Below are positions 21,782 to 36,100 of a DNA stretch of 64,000 nt, one piece after another. Under the pieces are notes generated by a model. The model ran no database searches, was not told the DNA's origin, and saw only the letters and a program-made list of their open reading frames with translations. Source of the DNA: Bradysia coprophila (taxonomy: Eukaryota; Arthropoda; Insecta; Diptera; Sciaridae); assembly GCF_014529535.1 (NCBI RefSeq), contig NW_023503296.1, positions 1,584,051 through 1,648,050 on the forward strand, read 5' to 3'. Position 1 is the stretch's first letter; every line of letters begins with the position of its first letter. A program made the position numbers and the translations under genes.

Positions 21782-24700
21782 TCAAGACGTTATAATCGAT
21801 TTGATAGCTTCATCAATTCCACTAGTCATATTAAAATCATTAGTACCGGACGACGATGGCAATGGCGGCGAGTCCATCATCATGTCGCCCGAACCGACGC
21901 CACTAATTAAACAATCGCTGATGTCATCCATGCGATTGTTTCGCCGTTGCCGTACGGACGATTGGGCACGATGCTGTGTGGTCGTTGTCATGCCCGACGC
22001 ACTCAGTGGACTGTCGGCTAGAAATGAATTCATCGTTTGATCCAGCGAAAAGTGAAGCGAATCGGTTTCGCTGTTTTGCAGATTCAGTATGCTATCGATG
22101 GCATTCTGGACATGACGATTTATGTCATCGTCAAAGTTCGATGTGATACTATTGTTGCTGGTATTGGCTGTACTACTGCTGCCTCCACCCATAGCCGATG
22201 ATGTCAATGAATCGAATGCATTTTCATTGTGCAATTGATGTAAATTCATTAAGGCCGTATTGTCTAATGGTTGAGGCGATGACGAAAGGCTCAACAGTTC
22301 TCGGTCGATGTCGTGCCCTTTGTTCACGTTATTGAAGCATATTTTCTTATTGGGCATATGATCGATGCTGTCACCGTTCCATAAACGTTTGTTGATGTCG
22401 TGATTGGCATTATTTGGTATGAAATCGAACGGTTGCTGTTGACAGTCCATCATCCAACGATTGCCATGCTCCTCAACAAATGTTGAAACCATACACGATC
22501 GTTTCGACGAGAATAGTGGCGGAGATGACGGTGATAGCATTTCGCCATTGTTATTCCATTGCCGTTTAGGGTTTGCATGAATCGAATTCGAATGAATGTT
22601 ATGCTGGATGTGTTGTTGGTTGTGATGCATTACGTAGTCAGAACTGGACAACAGACTATGTTGTTGACTATGCTGCTGCTGCTGATGGTTATGATGTTCT
22701 GACGAAATGGGCGAACCGTGGAATAATGCATCCAGACGCGTCTCAACCAAATCATTCGATTTCTCCAGATCGGAATCGTCGCCAAACATAGCATCCAAAC
22801 GATGTTCCACCGATTTGTTGTGGTTCATATTCGAATGATGATTGACCGGATCGGTTGTGCTAAATAGTTCCGATAATGGCGAATTCTGGGCGACTGCATT
22901 CAATTTCAGGCTATCGGCGCGACCGATAAACAGGTCGTTCAAATGATTGTCTACGTTAACCTTCAAAGTCGGTTGACTGTAAATCTCATTCATACGATTC
23001 TGTTCGGCACGTTTCTCAGCCATTAAGCTCAGTTCCTTTTGTATGCATGACCATTCGTCGTACGGTTCCTTTGGAACATCCTCTTCCCGTTTCTTGACCG
23101 GATTATTTATCGACTGGCTGCTGCCACTCGAATTGCAAACGTAATCGATATTAAAGTCCGAATTGACCGGACTGACACGGTAGGTTGGTTCACACTTCCT
23201 CAATATGATGTTAGGAGTTATCTCCGATTCAATATCGAAATGATCAACTTCCTTTTTCACATTCGTATTCATTTTGGGCGATATCACATTGTTATAAGAC
23301 TCTTGAACGCAGAACTTATCACTTTTTTGTTCAGTTTTTATCGGTGGCACAATGTTCACATTTTTATTGGTAGTCCTCTGAGCGGGAATGGACTCAACAC
23401 TTTTTGGTATTACAATATCTACGCCGGGCAGTGGTTTTATTTCACTTGTCAAATTTGGTTCGGATTTGCCTGTTTGTTGATTCTGTTGCAGTTGTTGATT
23501 CGATTGATGTTGTTGGATTAATCGTTGGTGTGGCGGTTGCTGCTGTTGTTGTTGATGGTGATGATGATGTAAGTCCTTTGTGAAGTGTTGTGGCTTCACT
23601 TCATCCTTTATCGGCACAAAATTTACCTGCTCATGTTCCCGACGTGGAATGTTATGCGTCGGCAGTGGCTTGCAGTATGAATTGGCATTAGTCATCGAAT
23701 TACTTATGTCGATTTGCATATTCAGAATTTCCTCCTGAATGTCGCCATTGAACATCCGATCGATCATCATCAGTTCCGACGTTTTCACATGCATCTGCAA
23801 ATGAAACAGAGGGAAATGACAAATTTTTGATCGGCTCAGTGCTCTTATTATAAATGTGTGAACAAGTCAAACACTTACCACTGAGTCTTTCATTAAGAGA
23901 GACTGATATTTGTTGATCATATCCTTGAATTGCAGTTGAAAACAGTCAGCTGTTCTCTGGAAATACTCTTCCTCATCTGACTGAACATCTTCGTCTTGAG
24001 CATACAAACAGTGATATCTGGACGAGACAAAAATTGATGCAATGAGAGATTCGATCGCAGCAAAATATTTGTTTTTAATTTCTAACAAACCTGATCAATC
24101 TCTTAACGGCATCGTCCTTGCTCTGAAACGGATTTTGATAATCGGGATTTTTGCAGCTCTCCTGATCAACAGCCAGTTGCTGTTCGAACCTGAACGAACA
24201 ATTTATTCAATTAAATTCACTTGCAACACAGGGTAGGATAGTGGAAAGAAGAAAAAAAAATTGTGAAACACAAACTCACAAACAATGCCGTGGCACTTTC
24301 ATCTTCGGACTGGTCGGCTTAACAGACGGTGGCGTCGGTGGCTCTAACAACTTGATTGGATCTGACAATGTTTTTGATACGGCGAACGAGGTGGTGTGTG
24401 GCACAGAAGTATCGGGTCGAAGCTGAATGGGAAGTGTTGGCTTTACATCGACAGTGGACACGGCTGATTGATTATTGCTTATTTGCATCGACTGCTGTTG
24501 ATGACCTTGTAACGAACAACTGCTCAGAACTGGCTGAATGATTGGACTCGGTGTGTTCACTGATGCTATCGGCTCTTGCTTGATTTTCGGAGATGTAGTC
24601 GGAATGGGGGATATCAATGTTCCCGACGGTGCAATACAAATTGGATTATTTAACGTGATCGGGGACATTGCCCGTGCAGCTGTTGTCGTGAAACCGTGAC

Positions 24701-27003
24701 CGGTGGGTAGAGTTGGTATTATTTTTCCGGTGGCTAGAATCTTTTGCTGTTCGATAAATAAACGCTGCAACGCTTGATGAATGTCAGCATCGCTCATCAA
24801 GTTATTCATGTTGAATTGCGGCAGTGGTTTGTTGTACAGAGGATTGTTTGCATCGAAATCGGATGGAAATGACAGTGTTGATAACAAGCTTTTGTTTTGT
24901 AATTTTGACGATAACGTCTGAATTTGTAGTTGAACATTTTTCAACAATTGCTGCTTCTGTGGAGTTAACTGAATGGTTTGAACTCGTGGCATTTGTTGCG
25001 TTGAATTAACATTCACCAATGGTGGAACTGAATTCGGTGTTAATTGAGGTGCTGGTACTTTGATTTGCTGTTGCTGCTGCTGTTGTTGTTGTTGTTGTTG
25101 TTGTTGTGTCGATAGAGATGGACTAACGAGTTGGCTAGGCAACACTGCTGATTTCTGTACAAGAAAACAAAAAGTTGCAATTAAAATAACTAACTCACTG
25201 TGGTGACTCTTGAGAATTTTAAAGTAAAGTGGCGAAAATTGCAAGAATTCTTAGTGATCTTACTGAGTCATTAAAGAATACTTGCCTGAAAGGCTTGTTG
25301 ATTAGTGTTGATGATAGTTGATTGATTTTGCTGTTGTAACTGTTGTTGTTGTTGTTGTTGCTGCTGCTGCTGCTGTTGCATATGAGGTCCAGTAGTATTA
25401 TTAGCCTGCGATATAGCACCTGTTGAATGGTGTTGCTGATTCTGATGCGGTAAATGCGGTGACCGTTGAGCCGTTGTCGATGGCAGGCGAATGGTATTAT
25501 TGGTCGATATAATAGAATTGGCATTTACATTGCTGGGCGTCGTATTGCACTGTGACGTGTTGATGTTCCGGACGTGAACGTTATTTGGTGCAACGGATGG
25601 TCGCACAATTTGTACATTTGAATTAGATGGTCCGTTATGAGCAATTGGTTGGCTGAAATGGTTTTGCGTCGAGCTTTGATTCGATGATATCGATGTGTTA
25701 CTGCACACGGACGACGTTGATGGTGGCCGCGACGTGGCGATGAGATGCTTTTCGTCCGGATGAATCAGTTGCGGTTTGGTTTCTTGAGCATGGGGAATAC
25801 TTTTAGGCATTTGTACAGGCCGAACAGGTTTCACTATTTCCGGTTTAGTCTTTTTCGTTTTCACTTTCTTTTGTTTCGTTTCTACGACGGTAGTTTTATT
25901 TTTATCACATACAGTTTGCTGGACATTTGGCTGAGGTTTGACTTGTTGTTGCGGCTGTGTGAAAAGAGACAAACATTTAGAGAGTTCGATTTTGCCGCTC
26001 AACGTTTGTGACATTCGACAAAATTGTAAACAGAAATGAAACCTACCCTCAATGATTCAGTTGCTTGCCCAATATTGTTGAAATGAATTTGGCCTTGTAT
26101 CAAACATTGCGCTAACTGTTGAGTGTTAATACCGGCCGGTACAATCAGTAAACGTTCCATTGGTCCGAGATTAGCCGTCGTTAAACTGGGATTCAATTGC
26201 GTTATTTGATTAGTTAATGTGTTCAGCGAAAAAAGCTGCTGATTCGCATCGATTTTCGGCAGTTCGATGAGTTTAGCTGCATTTGGATTCACAACCACTG
26301 TTGGAGCTGGTTCCTTTTTGATTTGTGTCAATTGATGTTGTTGGGCTTGCTGCTGCGTATGGTGCTGTGGCTGTGGTAGCTGAATCAATTGTTGGGGTTG
26401 TTGCGACATCTGATTCTGTTGAACCATGGTTGTCATCTGTTGCAATTGGTGATGTTGAAATGCAATTTGTTGCTGCGGTGGCGGAGGTGAGAATACTTGG
26501 CTTTCCGATTGAGTTTGGACCGCGTTTGTGAATATGTTGTGCTGTACGAATTGCGGCTGTCCGGTGACCTGGAAATAATTTAAAATTGAAATTTAAAAAA
26601 AATCCCGACTGTAGTCACAATCTGCAGTTTAAAGCCCTGGGTCAAGAAATTGCTTAGAAAATTTGCTTAACTTACCACAACATTTTTGTTCGTCGTTGTG
26701 GTGACTGTTGACGCTATAGCTCTGGACACTGAACTCGTACTGGTTGTATTATTCAATTTTGGTGCCTTTTCAATTAGTGGTTCGTTGATCAAAGTTACAT
26801 TGCACAAAGCTCCGCTCAGTATTGCTTGCAAAATTACTTGAGATTGTGTGTCTTGTTGCAGATTTGGATTATGTCTTAAGATTAACCGCCCATCTTCGAC
26901 CAGTGATAAACTTAAGCTACCGGTTAGTTGAGGAATGGTTGGTTGTGGCTGTGGTTGCTGTAACATTTGCATTTGTAAATTCTGCTGAGATACTTGAATG
27001 TGA

Positions 27004-27041
<38 letters not shown>

Positions 27042-27063
27042 TTGCTGTTGTTGTTGTTGTTGC

Positions 27064-27110
<47 letters not shown>

Positions 27111-30100
27111 TTGTTGTTGTTGTGCGTTTGTATTGACAATAGTTCCTTGCTGTAGATTTTGCACCGTGTTGGCAGTTTGAATTGACGGTTGCTGAAGTTG
27201 CTGTGTGTTAATCATGTCCGATTGCTGTTGGCCAGGATTTTGTAAAATTGTTTGTTGGGATGAGGCTGCAGTCACAATCTGAACATTTTGCTGCAAGTTT
27301 ATGGCTAACGGATTCGGCTGAATGGTTTGTTGTTGCTGTTGTGTCGGTGCTTGCTGAATAGTTGTATTAACAATGGCATTCGAAGGTAGGGGATGACTGA
27401 TGATGGGCTTTGTGTCAATGATTGGCGTGATTTGAATTTGATTCTCAATCGTTGTTTTGTTGGTCGTTATGGACGATTTGCTGGCATCGATCTGGGATAT
27501 TTGAATGTTACCAATCTGGCTGGGAACGTTTCCCGATGCGGTAGGAATTGTGTCGATCCGTTTTCCATTCTTTTTCACTTGCTTCTTTTTGGCTTTCGTC
27601 GTTGTTACCGTTGCTACAATAGGTGTTTGCTGGGACACGGTCTGCGGTAGTGTTGTTGTTATCGTTGGAGTTGAAATCGGCATTGATACACCAGATCCGG
27701 TACTCGTACATGCCGTTATAATTGTTCCAGCTTGATTGACAACACCCATCAATTGATTTTGAATTTCATTGATTTGACTCTGTAACGTCGGGGTCACCGC
27801 ACTATTCAGAGCATTATTGACGAATGTTGGCACGCACATGTTAACCATATTCGATGCATTTGTTGCAACGATATTGCTGGAAGTGCTCACTTTTGTGTCA
27901 CCACTGCTGTCGCTAATGCTGCGAGGAATAGATATTGTAAGCGGATAGCCAGACGTGACATCCACATTATCAATTTTAATCATGAACTGTTGGTCGTTGG
28001 CAGTCTTGTTGGTGTCGTTAGAGTTAGATGTTGGTACACACATTATGGTAGCCGATTTACTTGCCGTAGTCTTAGTGTTCGAATCACCCGAACTGCACAC
28101 ACTCGTCGGTATAGTAAACGTAAAAGGAACATCGGAATTTTGAGAATAAGGAATGGTCACCATAATATCACCACTAGACATTGTTGGAGCTATGGAATTT
28201 GATGAAGTTTCAACCGGTAGATCGACCACCGGCGCTTGCTGTGATGGCTGAGGCAGCGGTTCTTCGGTGTCCATGAAATCATCATCTTCCATAATTCCGC
28301 ATAATTTCATGACATTAGCCAAATCCAGTTTACCCGTGCTTGTGGTTGCGTTAGTTGTTGTTGTCGTTGTTGTGCTGGTACTGGAATTGGTGCTGTACGC
28401 TGACGAGGAATGTTGAATAGCTGGCGGTGAAACGATCTTCTTAGTTTTCGGTTTTTTAGGTTTTTTCGGTGGTTTCTGAATTATTTCCGGTTCGATGTGC
28501 TGAATGGGTTTTTGGTCTTGGATTACAACGGTATTTGGTGGCAGAGATATTGGTGTTGGATTCCGTATCGGCTCTGGCGTGACGGATGGTAATAGCTGTG
28601 GCTGCTGTGTCATTATCGGCGACGATGGTATTGCTTGCGCTAACGATACACTCATTGAATTGGTTTGTGGTTGTTGTTGCGTTGTGAATTGAATATTTTG
28701 ACCGGTAACTACAACGTCACCTGTTTGCGTTGGCGGTGGAGACTGAAACGTTTGTGTGGCATTTGCTGCTGCAGCAGCTAATTGCTGAAAATTCGCACTA
28801 CTCAATTGATTGAAGTTTATGTTCGGATTGAAGTTGGCCAAACTCTGTTGGAACTGCGTTGGTAATTGTGATATAAATTGACCGTTCAGTCCATTCGGCA
28901 TTTGAATGTGTGTTAAATTTCCGTTCAGTTGTAAATTTTGAATTTGCGCCATGCTTCTACCAAGCAATTGGCTGTTTATTGCTGCAGCCAAGTGCGGCTG
29001 TTGAGCCGACAAATTTTGTATTTGTTGTAATGGATTGGCCGTATGTGTTTTGATGCTTTGTTGCAGATTCTGTTGAATTAAATTCGCTTGCGAAGATACA
29101 ATAAACGTTGGCGTAGTTGCTGCTAATTGCATAGGACCGTTAGTGTTGAGAATTCGTAAAAGTTGCTGCGGTTGCTGTTGTTGAAGCTGCGGTCGATTGT
29201 GGATGACCAATCCTTGTGGTGTTAATTGTGGTGCAGATGGTCGTAGTATCAACTGGACTCCTTGCGGCGTATTCTGCTGAACAATCATAGGCATTTGATT
29301 TAGCAACAGAGGCTGATTCATATTATTCGTTGGCAAGATTATAGGTGTCCCCTGCGTCTGTTGCGGTGTCGCTGTCATTATGGATTGTTGATGCTGTGAT
29401 TGAACTTGCTGTATTTGTTGATGTTGTTGTTGACTTTGCATTGATATTGCAGCTGATTTCGTTTGCGTAATCACAGTTTTTCCAGCCGACGATTGCAGTG
29501 AACCGCCGGCAATTGTATTCGACGCAGGTTTTGGCAAAATTTGTTGTGGTAATTTATTGTGCTTGGTTGTTGTCGATGTTGGCACGTATTGATTTATCGA
29601 TTGTTGCACCGTTTGTGTTGTGCTAATTATGTGCGGTCGCTGTTGACTCAATATTTGCTGTCCTTGAATGAATTGCAGTAGTTGATTGTTCGTGCTCATC
29701 ATCGGATATTGTTGTAAAACTGGCTGTGGAGTCGGTGGTCGTAACGTCGTTGTGCTATTCGGACTAGCAATGGGACTGGGGCTTGCTATCGGACTGCCAC
29801 CCATTGATGATAAAATCTTTTTCGACGCCGTTTTTGGGCTGCAAGCCGTCGTTGTTGGTCCATGTCCATGACCAGCATGAGTCTGAATAACACGTTTACC
29901 AGCCTTCTGGAATGCCAATGATGCTACAGTTAGCGAAAGCTTCAATTTGCTTACGGTAAAGGGGAAAACGTACCTTGTGCAACGAGATGTTGTTCGAGCC
30001 GACTAACGTCGTATTGAATTCATTACCAGTTGCTCCGACAGTTGCTGCTGCAGCAGGTGATTGTGTTGGACTTGGTCGAAATACCACTGTGCCAGCATTT

Positions 30101-33100
30101 GGACTATTACTTAGCTGATGTATTGATGTTCGTCTGCCAGGCGTCGCCGCCTTGCGATCCTATTATTTGGACAAATGACTCGTTGTTAGCTCGGAAATGG
30201 AGGAATTTAATCCGAAAATTATAAATTTTAATTTTTAGCGAAATATTTACCTGCTCTTGAGTTGTATTAGTAATGGTATTGTTTGTTACTAATATTACAT
30301 CCTGCGGAAAAGGTGACAATGAAGGCGATGGTTGAAGTCTTGGGCTAGCAGGTATTGACGGTGATGGGCTTGGCGTAAGAAATGATCCTGGAGGTGAAAG
30401 TATTCCTAATTGGAAGAAAGAAAAAAAAAGTCGTTAAAATTGCTTCGATTTTGGGTTCAAGGGAATATCGAAGTTGTTTGCAAAATTAATAAAGTTTAGG
30501 CTGGAGAGACAACTCAGTTGGGCCACCATTGACTTTATCAAAATCACAATTAGTATAACAAGTAAACAATGATGATTATACGCAATTAACGAACAAAATC
30601 CACTTAATGATCATTTGAGGGAACTAGAGAAGGAAAAAAATCCGAAAAGTTTGTGAAGAGGAAAAAAATTTGGATAGAAATTAGCGAATTGTCTAGGATT
30701 TGTATGAAGCAACATTCCACCCTCGCCGATCTGTGAATTTGCGTTTGACAATATTACGAAATGATCCGAGTGAATACAATTTAATTGAAATGATAAAATT
30801 TAAGTTTTAAGATGTTATCGCATTACTTATTTCATATGCGAAATAAAAACAACATCAAAACCACACACACCAAAAAAACCAAATGTAAATTGACAAGAAA
30901 GGAACCATTTTCATGACATATTTATATATTTATATGGCGATAGTTCCACGCTTGATAATTTCTTCTTCTTCTCTTTTTTTTTAAATGGAAGTTTACATAA
31001 TTTATAAAATGTGTTACGATTGTGTATGCATTCATAATAAATCAATAATTTGTGGAAATTGATAGGAGATTCAACGGATTGACAATTGTATAATATATAC
31101 CAATAATAATAATATTTCACCGACACACCGTTGAATGGTTAAATCCTAACCAAAATCTGACAGAATAAAAATAAAACAAACACTTTGGGGAAAACAACAT
31201 GGAAATATTACATTAAAATGCAATGGTAACATCCATAACACTTAATTTCACCTTTTTAGATTTTGTTATACGTAATTTTAATGACGACGGGGCCGGTTTA
31301 GTTTTTTACACATCAAACATTTAATAAAAAAAAATTATTGAGAATTTTATTATAGATTTATGCACGTACAATAAACCTAGGAATGATGTACTCATGTACA
31401 ATATTCTTGTTATGCGCTCTCCACCTCCTGTTCATCTATATTCCTTTCCTATAAAATTTTACCAATGGCTAAAAACAAGCAAAATAATCATACACAACAC
31501 ACGGAGCAACTCTGTCGAGGAAAAAAACATTTTTTTTATTCGTAAGCACTATATGAGTTCATGGGTTCACACTTTTGCAGACAAAAAATGCCTTCCACAT
31601 TTTGTCCATAATAATATCGTTCATTGTATATAAACACGATTATTACATCGGCGATAAATTAATTCAATTTCCAATCACAATTTCATTTATTAGACAAACA
31701 ATAAAATGTAACTTTTTATTCAAGAAATCGACATTTGTGGCTCTTTCTTGTTATACCGTCTTATATTATATGTTACACCTAGACTCTTCGTGTAAATGTT
31801 TTTCGGTGGCTCTTTTTGTTCTCCGCATAACATTGTGAATGTGTATTGTCTATTTCAATACAATTCGTGTGTAAAACGAACGAAAACCTATCAATGTATT
31901 GTATAGCCTATGAGGCTGAAATGCTCTCATTTTGTAGTCGTGCGCCAGTGTATGGGTGCACAAATGTATTGTACAATTCGAATTGAAATGTAGTTAAGAG
32001 CGCAAAACGACTGGCAGAGATATGAATGACTCTTTATTTTTACTAGATTTGATATATTATAGATGTATGTTGTACTTCACATCTCTTTCACTACCTGAGT
32101 GACCTTTCTATGTTGTGATTTTTTTGTTAATAAATACTGAATGATGGAAGAAGAATGATGATGATATGGTAAATTGGACTAGTGATATGGTAGACGAACG
32201 CAATAATGGGACTGTATGATGTTCGTTGCATGTTTACATCGTAAAAATCAATTATAAACCGAAGTTATTGATTCCGTCATTTCGGATATATCCCGGCGGT
32301 TATGAATGTTTTCCCATTCGCACATCATAAAATTTTTGCAATCAATTTGAATGAGCTGAATGAGTGTAGTCGGAACAAAGGAAAGTTAATTGGTACAAAA
32401 ATGATCTATTTAATTACGGGTGACCGGAACGCACCTGTAATTTAACCTGTTGACCAAACCATAATTCTAATCGATTCGATGGTCTAGTTAGATTTTATAT
32501 ATTCATGACCCATAAATCACCGACGAGACAATGTCGTGATAAATTCCAATAATTGTTCAAAATGTACAATTTATAGTATATCGTAATAAAGCATATAACG
32601 CTAATGCTCCTCCTTCAGATCTCATCATTAAATTGAAACAGTAGTTCCGCTTTCATGCAACTGAAATACTGAGAAACTGAGTATACAATGGGTCCAGGTA
32701 GCTCAATTGTTCCGACAAAAAATACTATTACAAAACGTACAGAAGAACTGCATCCTATCAACAACATGAAATTTCAATTATTCCGTTTAAATTCGTGTAA
32801 CCATCGGTTTTTCGTCTCATTCATGGATGCTTATAATATAGTTTCATGCAAAGAACCCGTCGTTCCATGTACCATTTTCAAGACATGACTTTTATCAAAA
32901 CGAATCAATTATTTTATACTTATGATCAGATAATTGTGGTCAGGAATAATGGACTGAATTTTATGGAGAAAAAAATGCAATTCTAATTCAATTGGTGATC
33001 CATACCAACTAACAAAACCGGTATTCGGTTAAATAAACGTTTTGACCATTTCTTTTAAAACAAATTTCGTAAATCATCTTTTTTCTGCATGCAATCGGTA

Positions 33101-36100
33101 CTATCAAATTTCAATGGAGTATACAAGTGTCGGCGGAGATTTCAATGTAATCTCATTTTTTTAATAGGAGAGAATCAATGGAAAAGCCATGATAATGTGA
33201 GAGATATCCTAAACGAATTCTAAGAGTAAAATCAGAAGAAAGAAAACATAGTTGAATGGAGAGCGTACATGAAATGGAGAAACCTCGATTTGCGTTCAAA
33301 ACATCATAACACAAAACCATCGTATAATACCTGTGAAGTTTGTCTCATACCAATTTTATTGAATTTTCTGTGTTTTTACTCTCATATCGTGTGTGTCGGT
33401 TTGTGTGCGTGTTTATAGATGTGTAGTCGATGTTATACATTCATATTTGCGAATCGGGTAGATCCGTTCTTTTTTGTTTGTTAGACGGAATGTCAGCGAA
33501 CGATTTTTGAGAAAGGGGTAGAATTGGAAGAGCAATTAATGAATTATTCGTCATGAGACGAAATTCTCAATAAATACATTCATATATGTAATAAAACAAA
33601 ACGGATGAAATATACGAAGAGACATTAGAATATTGCTTGCAGTTTAATATGAAAAATTATCGATTTGTTACGCGAAAAGAGAAAAAAAACTTGTGTATTT
33701 TTCTTATATAACCACACGATAGACGACGTTCTTTAAACGCACCCTTTTCGTCAATACAATAGTCCACATTAATCTCTTCTTCAGTTTTTTTTTTTTATTT
33801 CGGGGAGCTACTTTATTTATCGATTCAAAAACTTGCAGCTGTAATGAATGAATAGGGGTGTCACTGTAAACTATTTTCAGTGCATAGCGAACCTAGGACA
33901 TTCTCTATTTTGTATCAATCCCCATTCTGAAGTCACTCAAAGTGAACAAGACGACGATGATTTCTGATAGATTCGACCTCAAAACCGATTTCCATCACAT
34001 AAAAATTGCATTCAAATCGTTGGATAATACAATTTGAGGAACTCTAGAACAATTTGCTTTGGTATAGTGAATCTGTGAATGAACTTTTTTTTTGTTGTAT
34101 GCAGGAATCGAGTTATGGTTTGTTTTATTAAAGACACAGAGATTGAGGTGATATGACACGAACCAACAACAGTTGGAACAACTTGGCGATGATAAAAATA
34201 ATGTTTTAAAACACTTTTTCAAGTACATAAATAATGTACGTAAAGTGTGCTGTCGGGTTGTTTGTAGAAAATCATGTATAGAATGGTGTTGTATTACGTA
34301 TATATAGTGATATATAGGCAAAATATAATGTCTGTACACAAAGAAAATGATACAGTTAGTTTAATTGGTTAGTAGAATAAAGTTTATTCAGTTCAGAGAT
34401 AATGAAGGGCGGCCTGCACATCCTGAATATATATTTAATATAATTATTTATGCAAACGGGTGATAAATGTTTTTATTGGACACTAGTGTCTAAAAAAAGG
34501 CATTTATCATTCGGTTGCATAAATAACTTAATAATTATTCCGTCTCTCGCACACACTCTCTGAGTGTCGTTGGTACAGGTAATAATAATTTTTTATTATT
34601 TAAATTCTTTGACAAAATGTTTATTTTAATGACAATATCGTCTACTTTACAAATAACAAAAAAAAAAATACAAAAAATAATAATGAGTAAAGCACATCGT
34701 ACGGATGTTTTAGGTACATCTAATTTGAATAATTTTACCTTGACTACAGTTCGACTACAAACACCACCAACGTGTCTATCTCTGGTGTAACTTTTATTGA
34801 ATTTATTTTCTGCAAAGTTTAAGCATTGTTCACGCACAATCGTTTCGAGAATTAGATTTGTAAGTCACGTGCTTTTTATAAAGTTCAATTGCACTTGACC
34901 GAACAAACTCTTCTGCTTCTTTTTTGTCGCAAGTAGTATTATTTATGGTCGGTTATTTGTGTTGGCTGGCAGTTCATCGAGTATATTTGTGAGTAATGTT
35001 GAATGCTTCGAGTGAAACATTTGTTTATCGAATGTTTTTTTTTACCGCCGTTTTTCTTACGTTTTTGTTAAACAGCGTGGAATCGGTTGACAAGAAAGTG
35101 GAGCGACAAAGCGTTGAAAAATGAGTGTTACCGGTTATTAGTAAACTGTGTGGTGACTTGGGAGTGCTGAAACTAAAAAAGAGATACGACCATTACGGTT
35201 TTAACCGCTAACAATAAAAGGTACCTTTCAGAAAAGGATGGTCATCTGTTATCAACAAGTTCTTTTACGTATAGTGAAATGCTTGTTCCAACGAATGAAG
35301 TAAAAGATTCAGAGTTGGCGATGAAAGTGACAGAAGAAGCAACAGATTCAATGATGCTGAATAGTTAATTGTCCTGAAGGGGGTACAAATATTTCTAAGA
35401 TAGGATGCTTAACTGTTAAAATCATTTGGGGAACCCAAACCTAACCGAAGATATTCGGCTCGACCCGAACTTGACCTGAGCCTGAAACTTTCAATTTTGG
35501 GTTCAACCCGAACCTGAATTGGTTCGATCCGAATCTGACACTAATCTCAACTTTCACTTTCAGGTTCAATACCAAAAGTTCAGGCTCGGGTCAACCTGAA
35601 TTGAAACAATTGAACCCGAATCCGATCCGAGCCATATTTCCTACAGTTAGTGTGCATATGCATAAAGACTATAAGTTGTTGAAACTATATCTAAGCTTCT
35701 ACGTACATCGAGTAATGAGTTGTTTTTTTTTTACGATATAACTGAACTTCGAAGAGTATAAAGCTAATAAAATCGTTCCTTTCTGCTGTAATATAAACCA
35801 ACACCGATGTATGCTACTTTTTCAAACCAATCCACGATGAAGTTTCAAACTTCATATCTCCATAAAGAGTGTTATACAACAATGACTTAGCATCGATTTC
35901 ACCGGTTGATTGACAAGTGTATTTATGTGTCACCAAGACAGCAATTTGTGAAGTTTAGAACAGGACCCATTTACTCGCGTCGTTTTTTTTTATCTCAATC
36001 AACAGACCCGAAAACATATTGCGCTTAAATAGTGATGGACCGAAGTATACTCGGAAATACCGGCTGAAAAGTCGTGATCTAAATTAACAACTATTAAAGC

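Noticed and set aside
25271..25524. Alternative reading of BICRA with read-through of the intron after exon 6
   Set aside because: Read-through meets a stop within a few codons; the GC-AG splice fits phase and the homologous protein order.
22573..28692. Many plus-strand frames of 60-100 codons opposite BICRA
   Set aside because: Shadows of the long Gln-rich exons on the other strand (Leu/Ala/Val-rich because CAG/CAA reads as such in antisense).
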